Positions 8,652 to 20,188 of a stretch of 64,000 bases of DNA are shown piece after piece (positions within the stretch are counted from its first letter, which is position 1; each line of letters starts with the position of its first letter). A model generated the notes under the pieces. The model was not told the origin of the DNA and ran no database searches. It saw only the letters and a program-made list of their open reading frames with translations. Source of the stretch: Paenibacillus soyae (GTDB taxonomy: Bacteria; Bacillota; Bacilli; Paenibacillales; Paenibacillaceae); the NCBI RefSeq assembly GCF_024623455.1, contig NZ_JANIPJ010000006.1, forward strand, positions 248,001-312,000, read 5' to 3'. The translations under genes and the position numbers were made by a program.

Positions 8652-11600
8652 TCAATCTTCTTGCTCCTTGACGGTAATCGTAATCGTCTCGCTGGACGTC
8701 TCTCCCGCCGCATTGACCAATTCGGCGCGGTACTCGTATACGCCCGGAGCTCTGCCGGTGATGCTCGTTGTCGCCTTCTGGGCGCCCGGGGTCGCTGCGG
8801 TCAGCATCTGCGTATCGATTAATACCCCATTCTCGTACAGACGGTATTCGGAACCGTTCGTTCCCCACCACATATTCATTGTAACCCTGTAGTTCCCGTC
8901 GCCGTCCCAGTTGTCATGGGACGCTGCCGGTTTGCCCGGCAAGGCATCGGTGACGGTGACGACAAGCGGGTCGCATGCAGTCGTGCCGAAGACATTCGTC
9001 AGCTCGCAGGTGTACGTATACGTTCCGTTCGCTTTGCCCGAAATATCGGTCTTCACGGTTTGCGCACTCGGCGAGCTGTCCGTCAGCGCCTGTGTATGGA
9101 TCAACTCACCGTTCTCGTACAGCTTGAACTCGGTGCCGTTGTTCCCCCACCACAGGTTCATCGTGACGGTATAGCTGCCATCCTTAAGTCCATCGTGACC
9201 GTTGTTGTCGGAGAGGACCGGTTTCCCCGGCGCCCCTCCCGCAAGCGGCGTCTCATCGTGCAGCCACTGCGCCCAGCGGACCAGCACGGTCGCCTGCTCT
9301 TCCGTCAGCTTCTTCCCGCTCTGAGCATTCACTTCATGAATAAATGCCTGCAGCTGGTTCCTCGCTTCCTGACCTTTGCCTTCTGCAGCCTTTGCTTGCG
9401 CGTCCGCCAGCTTCTGCTGAAGGGATGCCGCGATGCCCTGCCATCCTGGAGCGCCGGTTTCTGCCGCGAAGGTACCGGTCAGCGCAGACAGACTTTCGAA
9501 CGTCGCAACCACGCTGTACGAATGCTCGGCCGATCCGCGGTGACCTGCCGCATCCACCGCTTCCGCCGTTACGGTATGAACGCCCGGCTCAAGCGTATAC
9601 GCCTTGACTTCCACGATCGGCGCTTCGCACGACGAGGATGTGACGCCGGACACAGCGTCAACCGCGCTGCACGTGATGTTGATTGTCTGATCAATGGTAT
9701 ACGACGATTCGCCGGTAATCGTGACTTGAGGCGCAGTCAGATCAATCTTCGCATCGACCGATTTCGGATGAACCGCATCGGTTCCAGTTGCCGGACGATA
9801 CAGCATATTGATTATGCCTTCCTGGCTCAGCGTAACAGGCGCGTCATAGGCGAACCAGCTGGTGCCGCCGTCCAGACTGTACTGCACGTTCCCGTGAGCC
9901 GACAACGTCACCGTTACCGGCGCCGTGTACCACCCGTTCAGGCCGTTCGGTTCGGAAGGATTGAGCGACGCCGTGATCTTGATTTCCAGTGCTTCCAGCG
10001 CTTGCAGCAGACTTGCTGCTGCCGCATCAATCTCCTCCTGGGTTGCACCGGCATTACCTGCCACAGACTCCGCTTCCGAGACTGCCGCCTGAAGAACCGC
10101 TACGCTTTCCTCCGTATAATGCTCGGCTTGAATGGCAGCCGCTTCATCCAGAAGTACCATAAGCAGGCTATTGTCGATCCATTGCGCCGTATTGTTGTAA
10201 ACGGTCTTAATTTCCTCCGCGCTTAAGGCGGAATTGTAAATGCGGAACTCGTCAATCATGCCGTTGAACAACGGATCGTTAAATTGGCTCTTGCCGATGT
10301 AATTTACGCCCGGCTTGAAATCGCTAGGCTTGATTGTGACATTGGTGTTCGTAGCCTTTAGTTCGCCGTTCACATACAGCTTCGCCGTTTTGTCCCCAAG
10401 CGTAACCGCCACATGGACCCATTGATTCACCGGCATCGCAGTCGTCTGCACCATTTGCTCGCCGCTTCCGTTCTTGGTCGCGAAGCGCAGCGTATTGTTT
10501 CCTGATTTCGGCGTCAGGAACATAAACTGATTCGTATTGTTGCCGAAGTCGAATATTCGTTGCCAGTTGCCGCCGCCTTTCCAGTTCACCCAGGTTGCAA
10601 CTGTAATGGAATCGTAACCGGCAAGGGCATGTTCTGACGGTAATGTCGTGTAGCTGTCCGTACCATTCAAGTTGACAGCCTGGCCGGTCTTGCCCTCGGA
10701 GTAACCCACGTTTCCATGAGCCGTCCCGTCATGTTTGCCGAATGCATTCTCCACGTTGCCCTCGAACGAATAGAGCGACAACGGCACTTGAACAAGTGAA
10801 GCTTCCGCCTGTGCAAGCTCGGCAGCAAGCTGCGCCTTATCGGCTTCCGGCTTCGCCATTTCCGCTTCGATCCGCGCCGCTTCCTTCAGGTACAGATAGT
10901 GGCTGCCCTGCGTATAGCCTTTAGACGGAATCACATTCAGCTTAACCTTGAAATCTACGGTTTGGCTGGCCTCGAAGCTTCCATTGCTGACCGTAAAGAT
11001 CACCGGATGGCTGCCGTAATCGGCCTGTGCCGGTGTCCAGGAGAGCACGCCGGCCTCAGCGTCGAAGGATGCGCCCGCTGGCAGATTCTCAGCTTGGTAA
11101 GTCAGCTGCGCGCCTGAAGGATCGGATACAGGCACCTGATAGGTGAGCAGCTCCTTCGCCGTCACTTCCACAACCGGCTCAGCCGTAATGACAGGCAATC
11201 CTTTCACCGTAATCTTAACGGTTCTGGATGTAGACCGTTCTCCGGATTTGACGGTAAAGGTTACCGGATGCACGCCTCCCTGTTCTTTGGCCGGCGTCCA
11301 CGCGAATGTGCGCGTTTCCGCGTTGAAGGAAGCTCCTTGAGGCAGATCAGCCGCTCCATATTCGACACCTTCCATGCCGTTCATTTCTTCAACCGTAAAT
11401 GTTAGCTGCTGCTCGGCAATGACGAATTTGTCGCCGATCGGAGCAAGCACCGGCAGCCCTTCGATAAACTCCAGTCCTTCGAGCGCTTCCAGCAGGCTCG
11501 CCGCGGCCGCATCGATCTCCTCCTGAGTCGCATCGGCATTACCTGACACCGACTCGGCATTCGCATGCACCGTTTCGAAAGCTCCATAGCTTTCGGTCGT

Positions 11601-14600
11601 GTAATATTCGGCTACGATTTCAGCCGCATCAGCCAGAGATTGCTCGAGCAGCGTCTTATCCTTGCCGATTTCTAGAAACTCGATTTCTTCAAAGTTTACG
11701 AAGCCATTATGATCGTCATAGAGGCGGATATAACGATATGGCGTCTTGTCCGGATTAAGGCCGGAATACCACTCATAGATCGACGCATTCGGAATCTTGA
11801 ACAGATCCGTCCAATTCTCGCCGTCATTCGAGCCCTTGAAGACGGTGCCGTTAACACGGCCTACATGCGTTCTTCTCGGCAGGTAGCGGAACGTATCCAC
11901 CGCTTTTTCGTTTCCTGCTCCAAAGTCCACGTCAACCCAGCTCACCTGAGATCGGGTATGGGCAATCGTACTGGGATCTCCATCAAATAAATACCATGCG
12001 TTCTGTTCCTCGGAGATCTTATCATTCTGCCAGAACTTCTCGGAGGCTCTGGCCATCGATGGATCCATCTGAATTTTCGTCAGCAGCGTCCGAACCGAAA
12101 CGAGCAGCTTCTTCGCTTCGTAGATTTCGTCAATCAGCTGCGCCTCGTCAAATTCAGGCTTCTTCATCTCCGCTTTAATACGATCCAATTCTTTATGGTA
12201 CAGGTAGAAGCTCGCTTTCGTATATTCGTTGGCCGGCAAGCTTTCCGCATCCTCCAACACTACCGAAATCGGATCCGCATTAGCGGAAACCGTGTCCGAG
12301 AACGGCTGCGGAGAGCCGTCGTCATGAACGGGCAGCACCTTATAATACGCATTGCCATACCGTAAGGAGTCTTGGAATGGCATCGCTCTTGCACCCGTGA
12401 GGATCTCCTCCCAAGGGGAGCCGTCTTCCAGCTCGGTCGTACCTGCCTTGAATACGGGATCTGTCAAGCTCGCCTCCTCGTCGTTGGTGCGGTATACGTT
12501 GAACCAGGAAGCTAGCTTTGGTTTATTCCAATGCAAAGTGATTTGATCTTTATCCTTTTCTACAAACGGCATCAGGCTCTCTCTCGACATAGCCGATACG
12601 GTTACTTCACTGAATGCCGCCTCTTGAGTCGAAACGAGTCCCGTATAATAGGCATAGGGGAATAAGCTTTCCGACTTCGCGACATATTCCCACTCGACTC
12701 CATCTTTCGATACAAATGCGTAGGCCGACTGCGAGTTATGATGCCACAACAGCTTGATATAAGGATAGTCGTCGACATGATACCCTTTAACTCCATGATT
12801 GAACGGACTTACAGGTTTACCGCCATTCCACACCACGAAGGATACTCGATTGCGATCCTGCAATACCAGGTTCCCTTGGTCATCCGCGCCGAAATACAGA
12901 TAACGGGAATTTTCAGAAAGCTCCTCCCTTAACATAATACCGCTCAGAGCGCCGCTATTCTGATCGATCCTGGCACTAATCGAGCTGTTTCCAATGGCTG
13001 TCTGATGGACAAAGTGGAAGGAATCATTAATATTCCTTTTATAGATATTAAAATCGTCACCTACGCCCAGGCCTTTTCCATCCGCATTCTGAATGGTAAT
13101 CACGTCGCCGTTAACCGTTGCGCTACCTTGGGTGGTGCCTATTAAATCCTGCTGCCAAGGTGAAGCAAGATTTTGGGATCCGGCATCGCTCAGATCAGCT
13201 TTTGCGCGCCATGACTCCCAGCCTGATCCATGTTCATTCACGGCTGCCACTTTATAGTAATATTCTTTCCCGCCCACCACATCGGTATCTTTATAGTGAT
13301 TGCCCGTTAACCCTTCTGCAATTACGGCATACGGACCATGTTCCGTTTCAGAACGTTTGATGGTATACGTTTTTCCACCGGCAGTCGTTTTCCATATAAC
13401 ATCTACGCTACCATTTCCTTCAACCGCTTTGGCAAAATCAACATGATTTGGTTTTGGAGCCGGATCAAATTTGTTTGATAATTTTAGAATCATTCCGCTT
13501 TCAGGTCCAATGGTTACTTTGCCATTGACTACCGGAATCGTTGTTTGAGATACAAAATCGAAGATTTCATTTCCTGTATAATCGGAAGGCAGCTCCACCT
13601 CAAAGGAACGTTCATTTCCGTATTCAGCACGAGTGGTATTCGTGAGGATGAAATACTCCCCATATCTTGCAGCCATTAAATCCGTCAAAGTTGAATAAGG
13701 ATGATCGACTTCAAAATTGTCCCGGACTACTGTACCAACCCCTGGCTGATAAGCAATGGGCAATATTTCACCTGCCAGGGCTTGAGGCGCGAATCCTTTG
13801 AGTGGCGGTTCTCCTCGCTGGAAATAGACATCCATATCATGCGATCTGATGTAGTAATCTTCATATTGCAATTGATTATTGTGAGCAATCTGCACTAGCC
13901 GCACATACTCAGGTGTGACAATATGAAGATTTCCGGTTCCCGGAAATGCCGCGTTATTCTTCGATAGCGACCCGAACATTCTAAAGTCCCCATCTCGCAT
14001 GGAAATGAAATTATTATCTACATCGATCCATGCAAACTGTTCATAGTCCTCCGGATTGACATCGAAAGCGGCAATCTCTTGTTCCGTATAATAATCGAAA
14101 TCGGTCTGGGGAATGACGACCCCTGCTTTTACATCGTTAAACCTTGCATAGTCCTTCCGTGTATTGAATATATACTCATAGGTTTCACGCAGATGGAAAT
14201 CCCTCGAATTCAAATCGCCCAATAAGCGGTTATCCATCTTCATCTGCTGAACAGCCCCTACGGTATATCTGGCATAGTCCCAATACTTCTCCCATTCCGG
14301 ACCGCTATAACGTTCCTCATGATCCGCCATATATTTTTCCAAATAAGCATAGGACGTGCCATATCCGAGCATTCTGGGGCCATACGCAATAGTTCTCGAA
14401 GGCATACCCCCATTCCGCGCATCTATAGGGGCATTCATCGCGAAGAGTCTTTTGCCCTCATCATCCAGGTCTTGGATTCGAGTCCATAAACGACCATAAA
14501 AGCTGTTAAGAGCTTGTTTCAGAAGCTCATCATTGAGTGCTTCATCCCCGGGCTGATCCAAGGTTCTATAGAAGTATTCCAATATATAATTGGTTACTTC

Positions 14601-16229
14601 CCCATAAATGCCTACATAGTGATTTTCTCTTCCCAATCCGCCCTGGGTTAAGTTTGTATGCTGATCTCCATAAGGCTTGCGTCGTACAACATGACCCTCT
14701 TTATCCAATTTGCTTTTTGCAAGCCCTTTGCCGACAATATGTACGTAATCATCGGTAAAGACGGCTGAACCATCATGAGCAAACAAACTATGATAGAGAT
14801 CCAATTCTTCCCCGTTAGGTCCCACCAAAACTTCTTCTCCTAACCAGGGTCTTATTCCAAATATTTCATATAAAATTTGATGACTGCGCTCTTTCCCTTC
14901 ATAAAATTCCGACCCTACCATCCTAAGTCCTTCATGTGCTTTCCATGCGCCTTCATACGTATAGAACACCTGATTCGTAATATAGGATTGTCTGGAACGG
15001 GCAAAATCAAAATTCGCTTTCAGTACCCGTTCCCATGCCATTCTTCGGGTTAATGGTTCACCGTTCCACCCTGCGCTCGCAAGGGAAAATTCTCCTTCAA
15101 CCGATCCTGTTGCAAAGGGTTGATCCAGAAAGGCATTGTAGGCTTCTTCCCCTAACACTTCTTCGTCAAAGATCAGGTTTTCCGCAAGATACAAAGCCTC
15201 GCCTAATTCGCCATAAAAGCCGCCCCAATCCCCTTGGTGTCCTCCGCGAAGCACCAGTCTCGTATTTCCATAATAGTTTTTCGTATGAACGTCAATGGCT
15301 TGAAACATGCGCATTAACGCTTCGCGTTTCGCTTCCGGGGTTTTCATTGGAGATATGTCGTCTTTCAAGACCAAGGCATAATACCGAAGAGCATTTGTGT
15401 ATTTCGCGATATTTAACGTATTGTTCGGATTATTGCCGAGATGGTTATAATGATTCATAAAGGTGGTAATGGGTTCTTGGCTTAACTGTGCAATCTTTGC
15501 TTCTATTTCCTCAAAGGTATCACCGGATTTCAGCACGGTCTCCGGTCCCTGGCCTTCTTTAAATTTATACCCCTGCACTTCATCCTCCACATCAATATAA
15601 GCCTGGGTATGGGTATAACCGGTATAGTACCCTCTTGATGGTTGTTCGACCTTCCCCCAAGGAATCGTTGTATTGATTGTGATTTCTACGATTTCCTTTC
15701 CTCTCGTTGACTCCAGAGGCAGCACAATGGTGCTGTATATAAATTGATTCGGCGCTCGTTCGCCGCCTAACAGAGGTGAATAATCTCCCCCTTTGAAATA
15801 CCCGATCTGTTCGCCATTGATCACGATTTGTGCTCGAGAAGACATCGTCTCATCTCCAGCAAACTTCACCGTAAAGTAATTTTGCAGATACGGATCCACC
15901 TTCATCGAGAAGGTTAGAAAACCTCCTGTTTCCGAAGCAGGAATACGCGGCTCGGATACCCTGGCATTTTCCCCCTTAAATCCGGTAATAACACTGGTGA
16001 GCTCCCCCCTGAAATTGTGAGCGTTTTCAGAATTGGAATTGCCGAAGTCGATCTTATCCAGAATGCCGTTAGCAGGTTCAGACTGCGCGGGTTCAGACTG
16101 CGAATCTTCGTTAGCGGCGAATACGCGATTATTCGGCGCGGGGACAAGCAATTGCGCCAGCATTACTGCCGCTAGACAGACGGCCAAGGCACGCGCCGCC
16201 CAGGTTGCTTTCTTGTTCTGCAAAACCAT
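8652..16229 (-). CDS. Giant secreted multidomain polysaccharide-active protein (2525 residues)
   Basis: Signal peptide at 1-38 (cleavage near VFAAN). An N-terminal beta-sandwich lies at about 55-195. A large unrecognised region at about 230-900 is rich in Trp/Tyr/His motifs ([35 protein letters not shown]), looking like a helical lyase-type domain followed by beta-sandwich. Then: FN3 (about 920-1013), DUF1349/concanavalin-like (1013-1216), FN3-like (1217-1325), F5/8-type C (about 1387-1523), FIVAR (1524-1590), two He_PIG-like Ig domains (1590-1768), LamG (1818-2010), FIVAR (2010-2085), two Ig-like modules (2086-2245), a FIMAH-like helical domain (2245-2325), and two ~95-residue beta-sandwich modules with MNxWWG motifs (2330-2525). 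No wall anchor is seen. It lies behind the transporter genes, so its products are probably imported by them. The catalytic family is not recognised. In size it recalls the huge precursor reported for gellan lyase in Bacillus sp. GL1, an untested comparison. Confidence 0.75.
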   Translation of the reverse strand: MVLQNKKATWAARALAVCLAAVMLAQLLVPAPNNRVFAANEDSQSEPAQSEPANGILDKIDFGNSNSENAHNFRGELTSVITGFKGENARVSEPRIPASETGGFLTFSMKVDPYLQNYFTVKFAGDETMSSRAQIVINGEQIGYFKGGDYSPLLGGERAPNQFIYSTIVLPLESTRGKEIVEITINTTIPWGKVEQPSRGYYTGYTHTQAYIDVEDEVQGYKFKEGQGPETVLKSGDTFEEIEAKIAQLSQEPITTFMNHYNHLGNNPNNTLNIAKYTNALRYYALVLKDDISPMKTPEAKREALMRMFQAIDVHTKNYYGNTRLVLRGGHQGDWGGFYGELGEALYLAENLIFDEEVLGEEAYNAFLDQPFATGSVEGEFSLASAGWNGEPLTRRMAWERVLKANFDFARSRQSYITNQVFYTYEGAWKAHEGLRMVGSEFYEGKERSHQILYEIFGIRPWLGEEVLVGPNGEELDLYHSLFAHDGSAVFTDDYVHIVGKGLAKSKLDKEGHVVRRKPYGDQHTNLTQGGLGRENHYVGIYGEVTNYILEYFYRTLDQPGDEALNDELLKQALNSFYGRLWTRIQDLDDEGKRLFAMNAPIDARNGGMPSRTIAYGPRMLGYGTSYAYLEKYMADHEERYSGPEWEKYWDYARYTVGAVQQMKMDNRLLGDLNSRDFHLRETYEYIFNTRKDYARFNDVKAGVVIPQTDFDYYTEQEIAAFDVNPEDYEQFAWIDVDNNFISMRDGDFRMFGSLSKNNAAFPGTGNLHIVTPEYVRLVQIAHNNQLQYEDYYIRSHDMDVYFQRGEPPLKGFAPQALAGEILPIAYQPGVGTVVRDNFEVDHPYSTLTDLMAARYGEYFILTNTTRAEYGNERSFEVELPSDYTGNEIFDFVSQTTIPVVNGKVTIGPESGMILKLSNKFDPAPKPNHVDFAKAVEGNGSVDVIWKTTAGGKTYTIKRSETEHGPYAVIAEGLTGNHYKDTDVVGGKEYYYKVAAVNEHGSGWESWRAKADLSDAGSQNLASPWQQDLIGTTQGSATVNGDVITIQNADGKGLGVGDDFNIYKRNINDSFHFVHQTAIGNSSISARIDQNSGALSGIMLREELSENSRYLYFGADDQGNLVLQDRNRVSFVVWNGGKPVSPFNHGVKGYHVDDYPYIKLLWHHNSQSAYAFVSKDGVEWEYVAKSESLFPYAYYTGLVSTQEAAFSEVTVSAMSRESLMPFVEKDKDQITLHWNKPKLASWFNVYRTNDEEASLTDPVFKAGTTELEDGSPWEEILTGARAMPFQDSLRYGNAYYKVLPVHDDGSPQPFSDTVSANADPISVVLEDAESLPANEYTKASFYLYHKELDRIKAEMKKPEFDEAQLIDEIYEAKKLLVSVRTLLTKIQMDPSMARASEKFWQNDKISEEQNAWYLFDGDPSTIAHTRSQVSWVDVDFGAGNEKAVDTFRYLPRRTHVGRVNGTVFKGSNDGENWTDLFKIPNASIYEWYSGLNPDKTPYRYIRLYDDHNGFVNFEEIEFLEIGKDKTLLEQSLADAAEIVAEYYTTESYGAFETVHANAESVSGNADATQEEIDAAAASLLEALEGLEFIEGLPVLAPIGDKFVIAEQQLTFTVEEMNGMEGVEYGAADLPQGASFNAETRTFAWTPAKEQGGVHPVTFTVKSGERSTSRTVKITVKGLPVITAEPVVEVTAKELLTYQVPVSDPSGAQLTYQAENLPAGASFDAEAGVLSWTPAQADYGSHPVIFTVSNGSFEASQTVDFKVKLNVIPSKGYTQGSHYLYLKEAARIEAEMAKPEADKAQLAAELAQAEASLVQVPLSLYSFEGNVENAFGKHDGTAHGNVGYSEGKTGQAVNLNGTDSYTTLPSEHALAGYDSITVATWVNWKGGGNWQRIFDFGNNTNQFMFLTPKSGNNTLRFATKNGSGEQMVQTTAMPVNQWVHVAVTLGDKTAKLYVNGELKATNTNVTIKPSDFKPGVNYIGKSQFNDPLFNGMIDEFRIYNSALSAEEIKTVYNNTAQWIDNSLLMVLLDEAAAIQAEHYTEESVAVLQAAVSEAESVAGNAGATQEEIDAAAASLLQALEALEIKITASLNPSEPNGLNGWYTAPVTVTLSAHGNVQYSLDGGTSWFAYDAPVTLSQEGIINMLYRPATGTDAVHPKSVDAKIDLTAPQVTITGESSYTIDQTINITCSAVDAVSGVTSSSCEAPIVEVKAYTLEPGVHTVTAEAVDAAGHRGSAEHSYSVVATFESLSALTGTFAAETGAPGWQGIAASLQQKLADAQAKAAEGKGQEARNQLQAFIHEVNAQSGKKLTEEQATVLVRWAQWLHDETPLAGGAPGKPVLSDNNGHDGLKDGSYTVTMNLWWGNNGTEFKLYENGELIHTQALTDSSPSAQTVKTDISGKANGTYTYTCELTNVFGTTACDPLVVTVTDALPGKPAASHDNWDGDGNYRVTMNMWWGTNGSEYRLYENGVLIDTQMLTAATPGAQKATTSITGRAPGVYEYRAELVNAAGETSSETITITVKEQED
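9981..10080 (-). repeat. FIVAR-coding repeat, copy 2
   Basis: This encodes the C-terminal half of the second FIVAR module, including [20 protein letters not shown]. At DNA and protein level it closely matches the segment at about 11470-11565, which encodes [20 protein letters not shown]. The similarity points to module duplication inside the gene. Confidence 0.7.
11470..11565 (-). repeat. FIVAR-coding repeat, copy 1
   Basis: Partner of the repeat at 9981-10080; see there for the shared motif. The He_PIG-like pair and a LamG module separate the two copies. Confidence 0.7.
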
Positions 16230-16350
16230 AAGTGATGTCCTCTCCTTACATCAATTTTTACTTGCTGCTTCTTACGCCAACCCCAATCTTGCTTCGTATA
16301 CTCTCGTACTCTTTCCCCTCACCTCCCATCGGTACTTAGTTTTTCTTATC

Positions 16351-16400
16351 ATTAGGAACACCAATAGATTCGATATCCATCAATCAAAGGTGTTCCTAAT
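16351..16400 (-). other. Inverted repeat between the solute-binding protein and giant-protein genes
   Basis: A 12-bp perfect stem (ATTAGGAACACC / GGTGTTCCTAAT) with a 26-base loop lies just past the stop at 16412. No T tract follows on either strand, so it is not a standard terminator. It may protect the 3' end of the binding-protein message, or limit read-through into the giant gene. Confidence 0.5.
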
Positions 16401-16411
16401 GGATTGAAACT

Positions 16412-18034
16412 TTACTTCTGGGCAAGGAAGGCGTTGATTTGATTTTTTAATTCCTCTTTGATTTTTTCTACGCCCGAATCCTTCAAATCCTTATTCATCT
16501 TCGCCAAATTGTCTTCAACTTCGCCGAAACCGGACAATAAGAATGGAAGATACTTATCCATGACGGTGTTGCATTTGGCAATTTCATTTTTCACAGGCTC
16601 TGGATCAAATGTAAATCCTGCCAATACATGTTTCTGATACGTGTCCGGCTTATATTGATATTCCGTATATTGTTGAACCTGCTCCGGCAATCCGGCTGGA
16701 ATTCTGCTTAATGTCGGATTCCAGGTCAATTGGTAACCAGGGAACGAGTAATTTTTCGCCGGATCGACTCCATCCGGAGTTTTCCACTGATTCTCTCCAA
16801 CAGCCTCCCAGTTTTCGCCCTCGATACCGTAAGTGAACAAGTCGTTGTTCTCCTGGCTGGAGAACAGCCAATCCAGGAATTCCATGGTTCTGTCGATTTT
16901 TTTGGAAGAAGCGGGGATGGCCACGAAATTCCACGCCTTGCCGTCCGTGGATTGCGTTCCAGGCGTCATTTCCTGATTGTTCTTAAATATCGGCCAGAAA
17001 CCGATCTCCGCATTTGGATTCAATGCCTTTTGCTTGGCTTCTTCCCCCTTGAAACCGCCTACGGTTGCGTATCCGGCAGCCGCTTGCTTACCGGTTCCAG
17101 TCGTGTTTGTCAAGGTATCTGCCGGGATAAATGGGTTAAACCGCTTCGCTTGATTAAACTGGTTCATCAGGTATTTCAGACCGTATTCGGGATGAAAGTT
17201 AGCCCACTCGGATGCCGGATCGCCATAAGCCGCCACGCCCGCAACGGATTTCCCATCATCGGCGATTTGAACGTAAACGAAGTTTCTCTTCGGATTTCCT
17301 TGGCCGGTGAACGGAAATACTTTCCCCTCCAGCTGTTGTGCATTAATATCGGTAAATAATTTAAAGAACGCGGTATTTCCATAGTTTCCAAACGGGATCA
17401 TGTCTTTTTCGTTTTCTTTCACTTTTTCAAGGAAGTTATACAAATCGTCATAACTGCTGATCTCGTCCATTCCATACTTCGTTAACAAATCTTTTCTGTA
17501 CCATACGCCTTCCATATCCATGAAAGAGTTGGTAATCGGAATGGCATAGGTTTTGCCGAAGAGCTTGTTATCATTGATATACTCTTCGGAGAAAGCCTTT
17601 TGAAGTCCGGGATATTTCGGGTTGTTAAAGTATTCGCTTAAATCCGCCAATACGCCGTCCTTGGCGAATTTAGCCAATTCCCATGGGACAAACAGGTCGA
17701 CGTCTTCTCCCGAAGTCATCCATAATTGATGCTTGGTCCCATAGTCGGCAGTCGGTGTCCATACCACATTCAATTTCGTATTAAGCGTGTCTTGCGTCCG
17801 TTTCTCGAACTCTCTAAAAGCGGGATCGACATCGCGATAATGCCCGTTCTCATTCCCGAAGAAACGGATATTAAGCGTAACGGGATCCTTCTTTGCTTCA
17901 GGATCCGTACCTTCTGTCGAATTGCTGGTTGGCGCCGCGCTTCCAGAAGGCTCGTTGGCTTGATTGCTGCATGCCGCGAATAAAGAAGAAAGCATTGTGA
18001 CGGCAACCATCGTGACTAAAAACTTTTTTTTCAT
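16412..18034 (-). CDS. Extracellular solute-binding lipoprotein, LplA type
   Basis: A 540-residue lipoprotein with a lysine-rich start, hydrophobic core and lipobox LFAAC at about residues 18-22, followed by a Ser/Thr/Glu-rich linker. The mature part has the two-lobed family 1 solute-binding architecture (for example DYGTKHQLWMTSGEDVDLFV near 110-130, and EFLDWLFSSQENNDLFTYG near 385-405). At this length it matches LplA-type oligosaccharide receptors. A GGGAGG site lies 8 bp ahead of the ATG. It is the third gene of the unit permease-permease-receptor driven by element copy B, and the hairpin behind it may raise its dosage over the following genes. The ligand is not known; the enzymes downstream suggest an acidic or substituted oligosaccharide. 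Confidence 0.9.
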   Translation of the reverse strand: MKKKFLVTMVAVTMLSSLFAACSNQANEPSGSAAPTSNSTEGTDPEAKKDPVTLNIRFFGNENGHYRDVDPAFREFEKRTQDTLNTKLNVVWTPTADYGTKHQLWMTSGEDVDLFVPWELAKFAKDGVLADLSEYFNNPKYPGLQKAFSEEYINDNKLFGKTYAIPITNSFMDMEGVWYRKDLLTKYGMDEISSYDDLYNFLEKVKENEKDMIPFGNYGNTAFFKLFTDINAQQLEGKVFPFTGQGNPKRNFVYVQIADDGKSVAGVAAYGDPASEWANFHPEYGLKYLMNQFNQAKRFNPFIPADTLTNTTGTGKQAAAGYATVGGFKGEEAKQKALNPNAEIGFWPIFKNNQEMTPGTQSTDGKAWNFVAIPASSKKIDRTMEFLDWLFSSQENNDLFTYGIEGENWEAVGENQWKTPDGVDPAKNYSFPGYQLTWNPTLSRIPAGLPEQVQQYTEYQYKPDTYQKHVLAGFTFDPEPVKNEIAKCNTVMDKYLPFLLSGFGEVEDNLAKMNKDLKDSGVEKIKEELKNQINAFLAQK

Positions 18035-18089
18035 TTTTTTTCCTCCCTTTTATTGTTCCATGCCTATATACTAAACCGCTTTTGCGGAT

Positions 18090-18971
18090 TTAGCCCTTAA
18101 CGGCTCCAACTACTAATCCCTTAATAAAGTACTTCTGAAGAAAGGGATAAACAAAAATAATGGGACCTACGGTGACTACGGCTGTAGCCATTCTGACCGT
18201 ATTGCTTGGAGCAACATAATTAGCTATAACTCCTTGCAAGTAATCCATTTCATACATAAAGTCCACTTCTCTCAATACCTTCATGATCAGATATTGCAAA
18301 GAGTACAGATCTTTATCGTTTATATAAAGGGTAGCCGTAAACCATTCGTTCCAGAAACCGAGCCCATAGAACAACCCGATCGTTGCCAGTGCGGGTTTTG
18401 CCAATGGCAGGATGATTTTAAATAGAATATAAATGTCATTCGCTCCATCTATTTTGGCGGACTCCGCCAGCGAATCCGGTATTTGCTTGAAGAAGTTTCG
18501 GAGCAGAAACATATTGAACGGATTCACTAACGCAGGGACAATATAAACCAAGATATTATCGCTTAACCCTAAGTATTTGGAGATGAGGAGGTACGACGGT
18601 ATCAGTCCTCCGCTGAACAGCATCGTAAAATAAACGAAAAAGGCAATCTTGTTTCTGTGAGTGAACGTTTTCACGGAAAGGGCATAAGCCATGGCACTGG
18701 TAATGATAAGGCAAAGTACCGTACCTGCAACCGTAAAAATGATCGTTGTCCTATAAGCGGTGAATATGGTGTTATCCTGGAATATGACCTCGTAAGCAAG
18801 CAGCGAGAATTGTTTTGGAATAAGAGCAAAGCCGGTCAATTGTACGGATTTTTCATCGGATACAGAGCTTGATAGGATAAGAATAAAAGGAAGGATGCAA
18901 AACACGGAAAATATGGCCATGAAAAGATAAGAAAACATATCTATTGCTTTATTCTCAAAGCTGTTTTTCAT
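18090..18971 (-). CDS. Carbohydrate ABC transporter permease, LplC type
   Basis: A 293-residue membrane protein with about six helices and the EAA-loop motif ESAKIDGANDIYILFKIILP near residues 185-205. The ATG at 18971 is chosen because AAGGAG lies 8 bp upstream. The 18 codons before it, in an open frame to 19025, would read through the end of the preceding permease gene. It lies 16 bp behind the LplB-type permease and 55 bp ahead of the receptor gene, forming one importer. The C-terminal stretch ending VVGAVKG is typical of LplC proteins. Confidence 0.9.
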   Translation of the reverse strand: MKNSFENKAIDMFSYLFMAIFSVFCILPFILILSSSVSDEKSVQLTGFALIPKQFSLLAYEVIFQDNTIFTAYRTTIIFTVAGTVLCLIITSAMAYALSVKTFTHRNKIAFFVYFTMLFSGGLIPSYLLISKYLGLSDNILVYIVPALVNPFNMFLLRNFFKQIPDSLAESAKIDGANDIYILFKIILPLAKPALATIGLFYGLGFWNEWFTATLYINDKDLYSLQYLIMKVLREVDFMYEMDYLQGVIANYVAPSNTVRMATAVVTVGPIIFVYPFLQKYFIKGLVVGAVKG

Positions 18972-18987
18972 TTTAAATCTCCTTCCT

Positions 18988-19968
18988 TTAGAAAATGGCT
19001 GAATCCGAATCATATTTCTTGGCAAGGTGATTCGTTGCGAATACGATGATTAAACCTACAATTGATTGATAAAGTCCGATCGCGGTAGACATGCTGATGT
19101 CATTCATTTGCCTAAGCATCCGGAATACATAAGTGTCGATAACGTCGGTCGTGTGATACAGATTAGGGTTGTCGCCTACAATCGCATAGATCATTCCCAA
19201 ATCCCCTTGGAATATGTCTCCGATGCCGAATAAGGTCAACAGCACGACCGTTGTGCGAAGCTGCGGTAACGTAATCTTTGTAATGCACTGCAATCGAGTC
19301 GCTCCGTCCATTTTGGCCGCTTCATAGATTTCCTGATCAATGCCCGCTATTGCAGCCAGATAGATAACGGATCCGAATCCCGCCCCTTTCCATATTTTCA
19401 ATGCAACCAGTATTCCGACCCACAGATCCGGATTGGAGTAAAAGCTGATTTCCTGTCCTTCTTGAATGAAACCGAACGCTTTTAGAATGGAATTAATAAG
19501 ACCAATATCCGTCGACAGTAATGCGAAAACAAACATCGAAACTAACGTCCAAGAAATAAAATTCGGCAGAATGACAATCGATTGCGTCACTTTCTTAAAA
19601 TGCTTGGAGCTGATTTCGGACAGCACGATGGCGATAAGGATGGCAAAAAACAATCCGGTAAAGAGAAACAATATATTTAAAAAAACCGTGTTCCAGGTTA
19701 CAATCAGCCAGTCCTTCGAGGTGAAAAAATATTCGAAGTTTTTCAGACCGACAAATTCGCTTTTAAAAATTCCTTTAATCGTATTAAAGTCTTGAAAAGC
19801 TACGACGACCCCCACCATCGGCAGGTACTTGAAGATCAAGAAATATAAGACGCCTGGCAATACCAATAAGTACAAATAGAAATTTTGTTTCACATCCGTT
19901 AGGAAGCTCTTCTTTTTCTTCTTCATCACAACGCGCTCTGCTTTGTTATGGCTTAATGCTACACTCAT
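18988..19968 (-). CDS. Sugar ABC transporter permease, LplB type
   Basis: A 326-residue permease with a Lys-rich N-terminus (MKKKKKSF within residues 15-22), a first helix ending YLFIFKYLPMVGVVVAFQDF-like, and the EAA loop DQEIYEAAKMDGATRLQCIT near 215-235. A GGGAGG site places the start at the second of two ATGs (19968, 9-bp spacing); the first, at 19977, abuts the ribosome site. First gene of the importer unit, with shared element copy B 100-150 bp upstream. Composition here and in the AraC gene next door is visibly more AT-rich than in the genes beyond 44 kb. Confidence 0.9.
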   Translation of the reverse strand: MSVALSHNKAERVVMKKKKKSFLTDVKQNFYLYLLVLPGVLYFLIFKYLPMVGVVVAFQDFNTIKGIFKSEFVGLKNFEYFFTSKDWLIVTWNTVFLNILFLFTGLFFAILIAIVLSEISSKHFKKVTQSIVILPNFISWTLVSMFVFALLSTDIGLINSILKAFGFIQEGQEISFYSNPDLWVGILVALKIWKGAGFGSVIYLAAIAGIDQEIYEAAKMDGATRLQCITKITLPQLRTTVVLLTLFGIGDIFQGDLGMIYAIVGDNPNLYHTTDVIDTYVFRMLRQMNDISMSTAIGLYQSIVGLIIVFATNHLAKKYDSDSAIF

Positions 19969-20044
19969 ACTGATCATCCTCCCTATATGCTAAGCAAATC
20001 TCATGGCTCGCGTCGTGGTCACACTGAAAGCCCTTTCCCCTTTG

Positions 20045-20116
20045 ACTCTAAGGGTACATTCATGCTCGTTCAAGTTCTCGTTTTATCAATCATGACGATT
20101 TGATTGTTTTTGAACC
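20045..20116 (-). promoter_or_regulatory. Shared activator element plus promoter, copy B (ABC transporter operon)
   Basis: Same architecture as copies A and C: GGTTCAAAAAC, then ATCAAATCG, then GAACTTGAAC with TTGAAC (20068-20073) as -35. A 17-bp spacer precedes TAGAGT (20045-20050) as -10. The distal end is embedded in a palindrome, TTTTGAACCGGTTCAAAA (20107-20124), unique to this copy. The permease start lies about 77 bp downstream of the -10 box. Confidence 0.72.
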
Positions 20117-20140
20117 GGTTCAAAATCGCACAGTTAATAG

Positions 20141-20174
20141 AAAAAGAACCGACAGCATCAGGCTGTCGGTTCCT
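20141..20174 (-). terminator. Rho-independent terminator of the membrane AraC regulator gene
   Basis: An 11-bp perfect stem (GAACCGACAGC / GCTGTCGGTTC) with a 4-5 base loop, followed on the minus strand by TTTTTCTATT. It lies 15-45 bp past the stop at 20189 and separates the regulator from the transporter promoter. Confidence 0.88.
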
Positions 20175-20188
20175 TTCGTTCGTTTTAC

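Noticed and set aside
8916-10226. Plus-strand open frame of 436 codons opposite the giant secreted-protein gene
   Set aside because: It lies wholly within the opposite strand of a well-supported gene, is rich in Arg/Cys/His without any recognisable domain, and has no ribosome site. It is a shadow frame in GC-rich DNA.
8652-16229. SLH or LPXTG surface anchor in the two large secreted proteins
   Set aside because: Neither C-terminus shows SLH repeats, an LPXTG motif, or a terminal hydrophobic segment with basic tail.
20107-20124. Palindrome TTTTGAACCGGTTCAAAA considered as a catabolite-repression (cre) or LacI-type operator
   Set aside because: It lacks the cre core (TGnnAnCGnTnnCA), and only its left half is conserved in the other two copies of the shared element. 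It is treated as a feature of copy B only.
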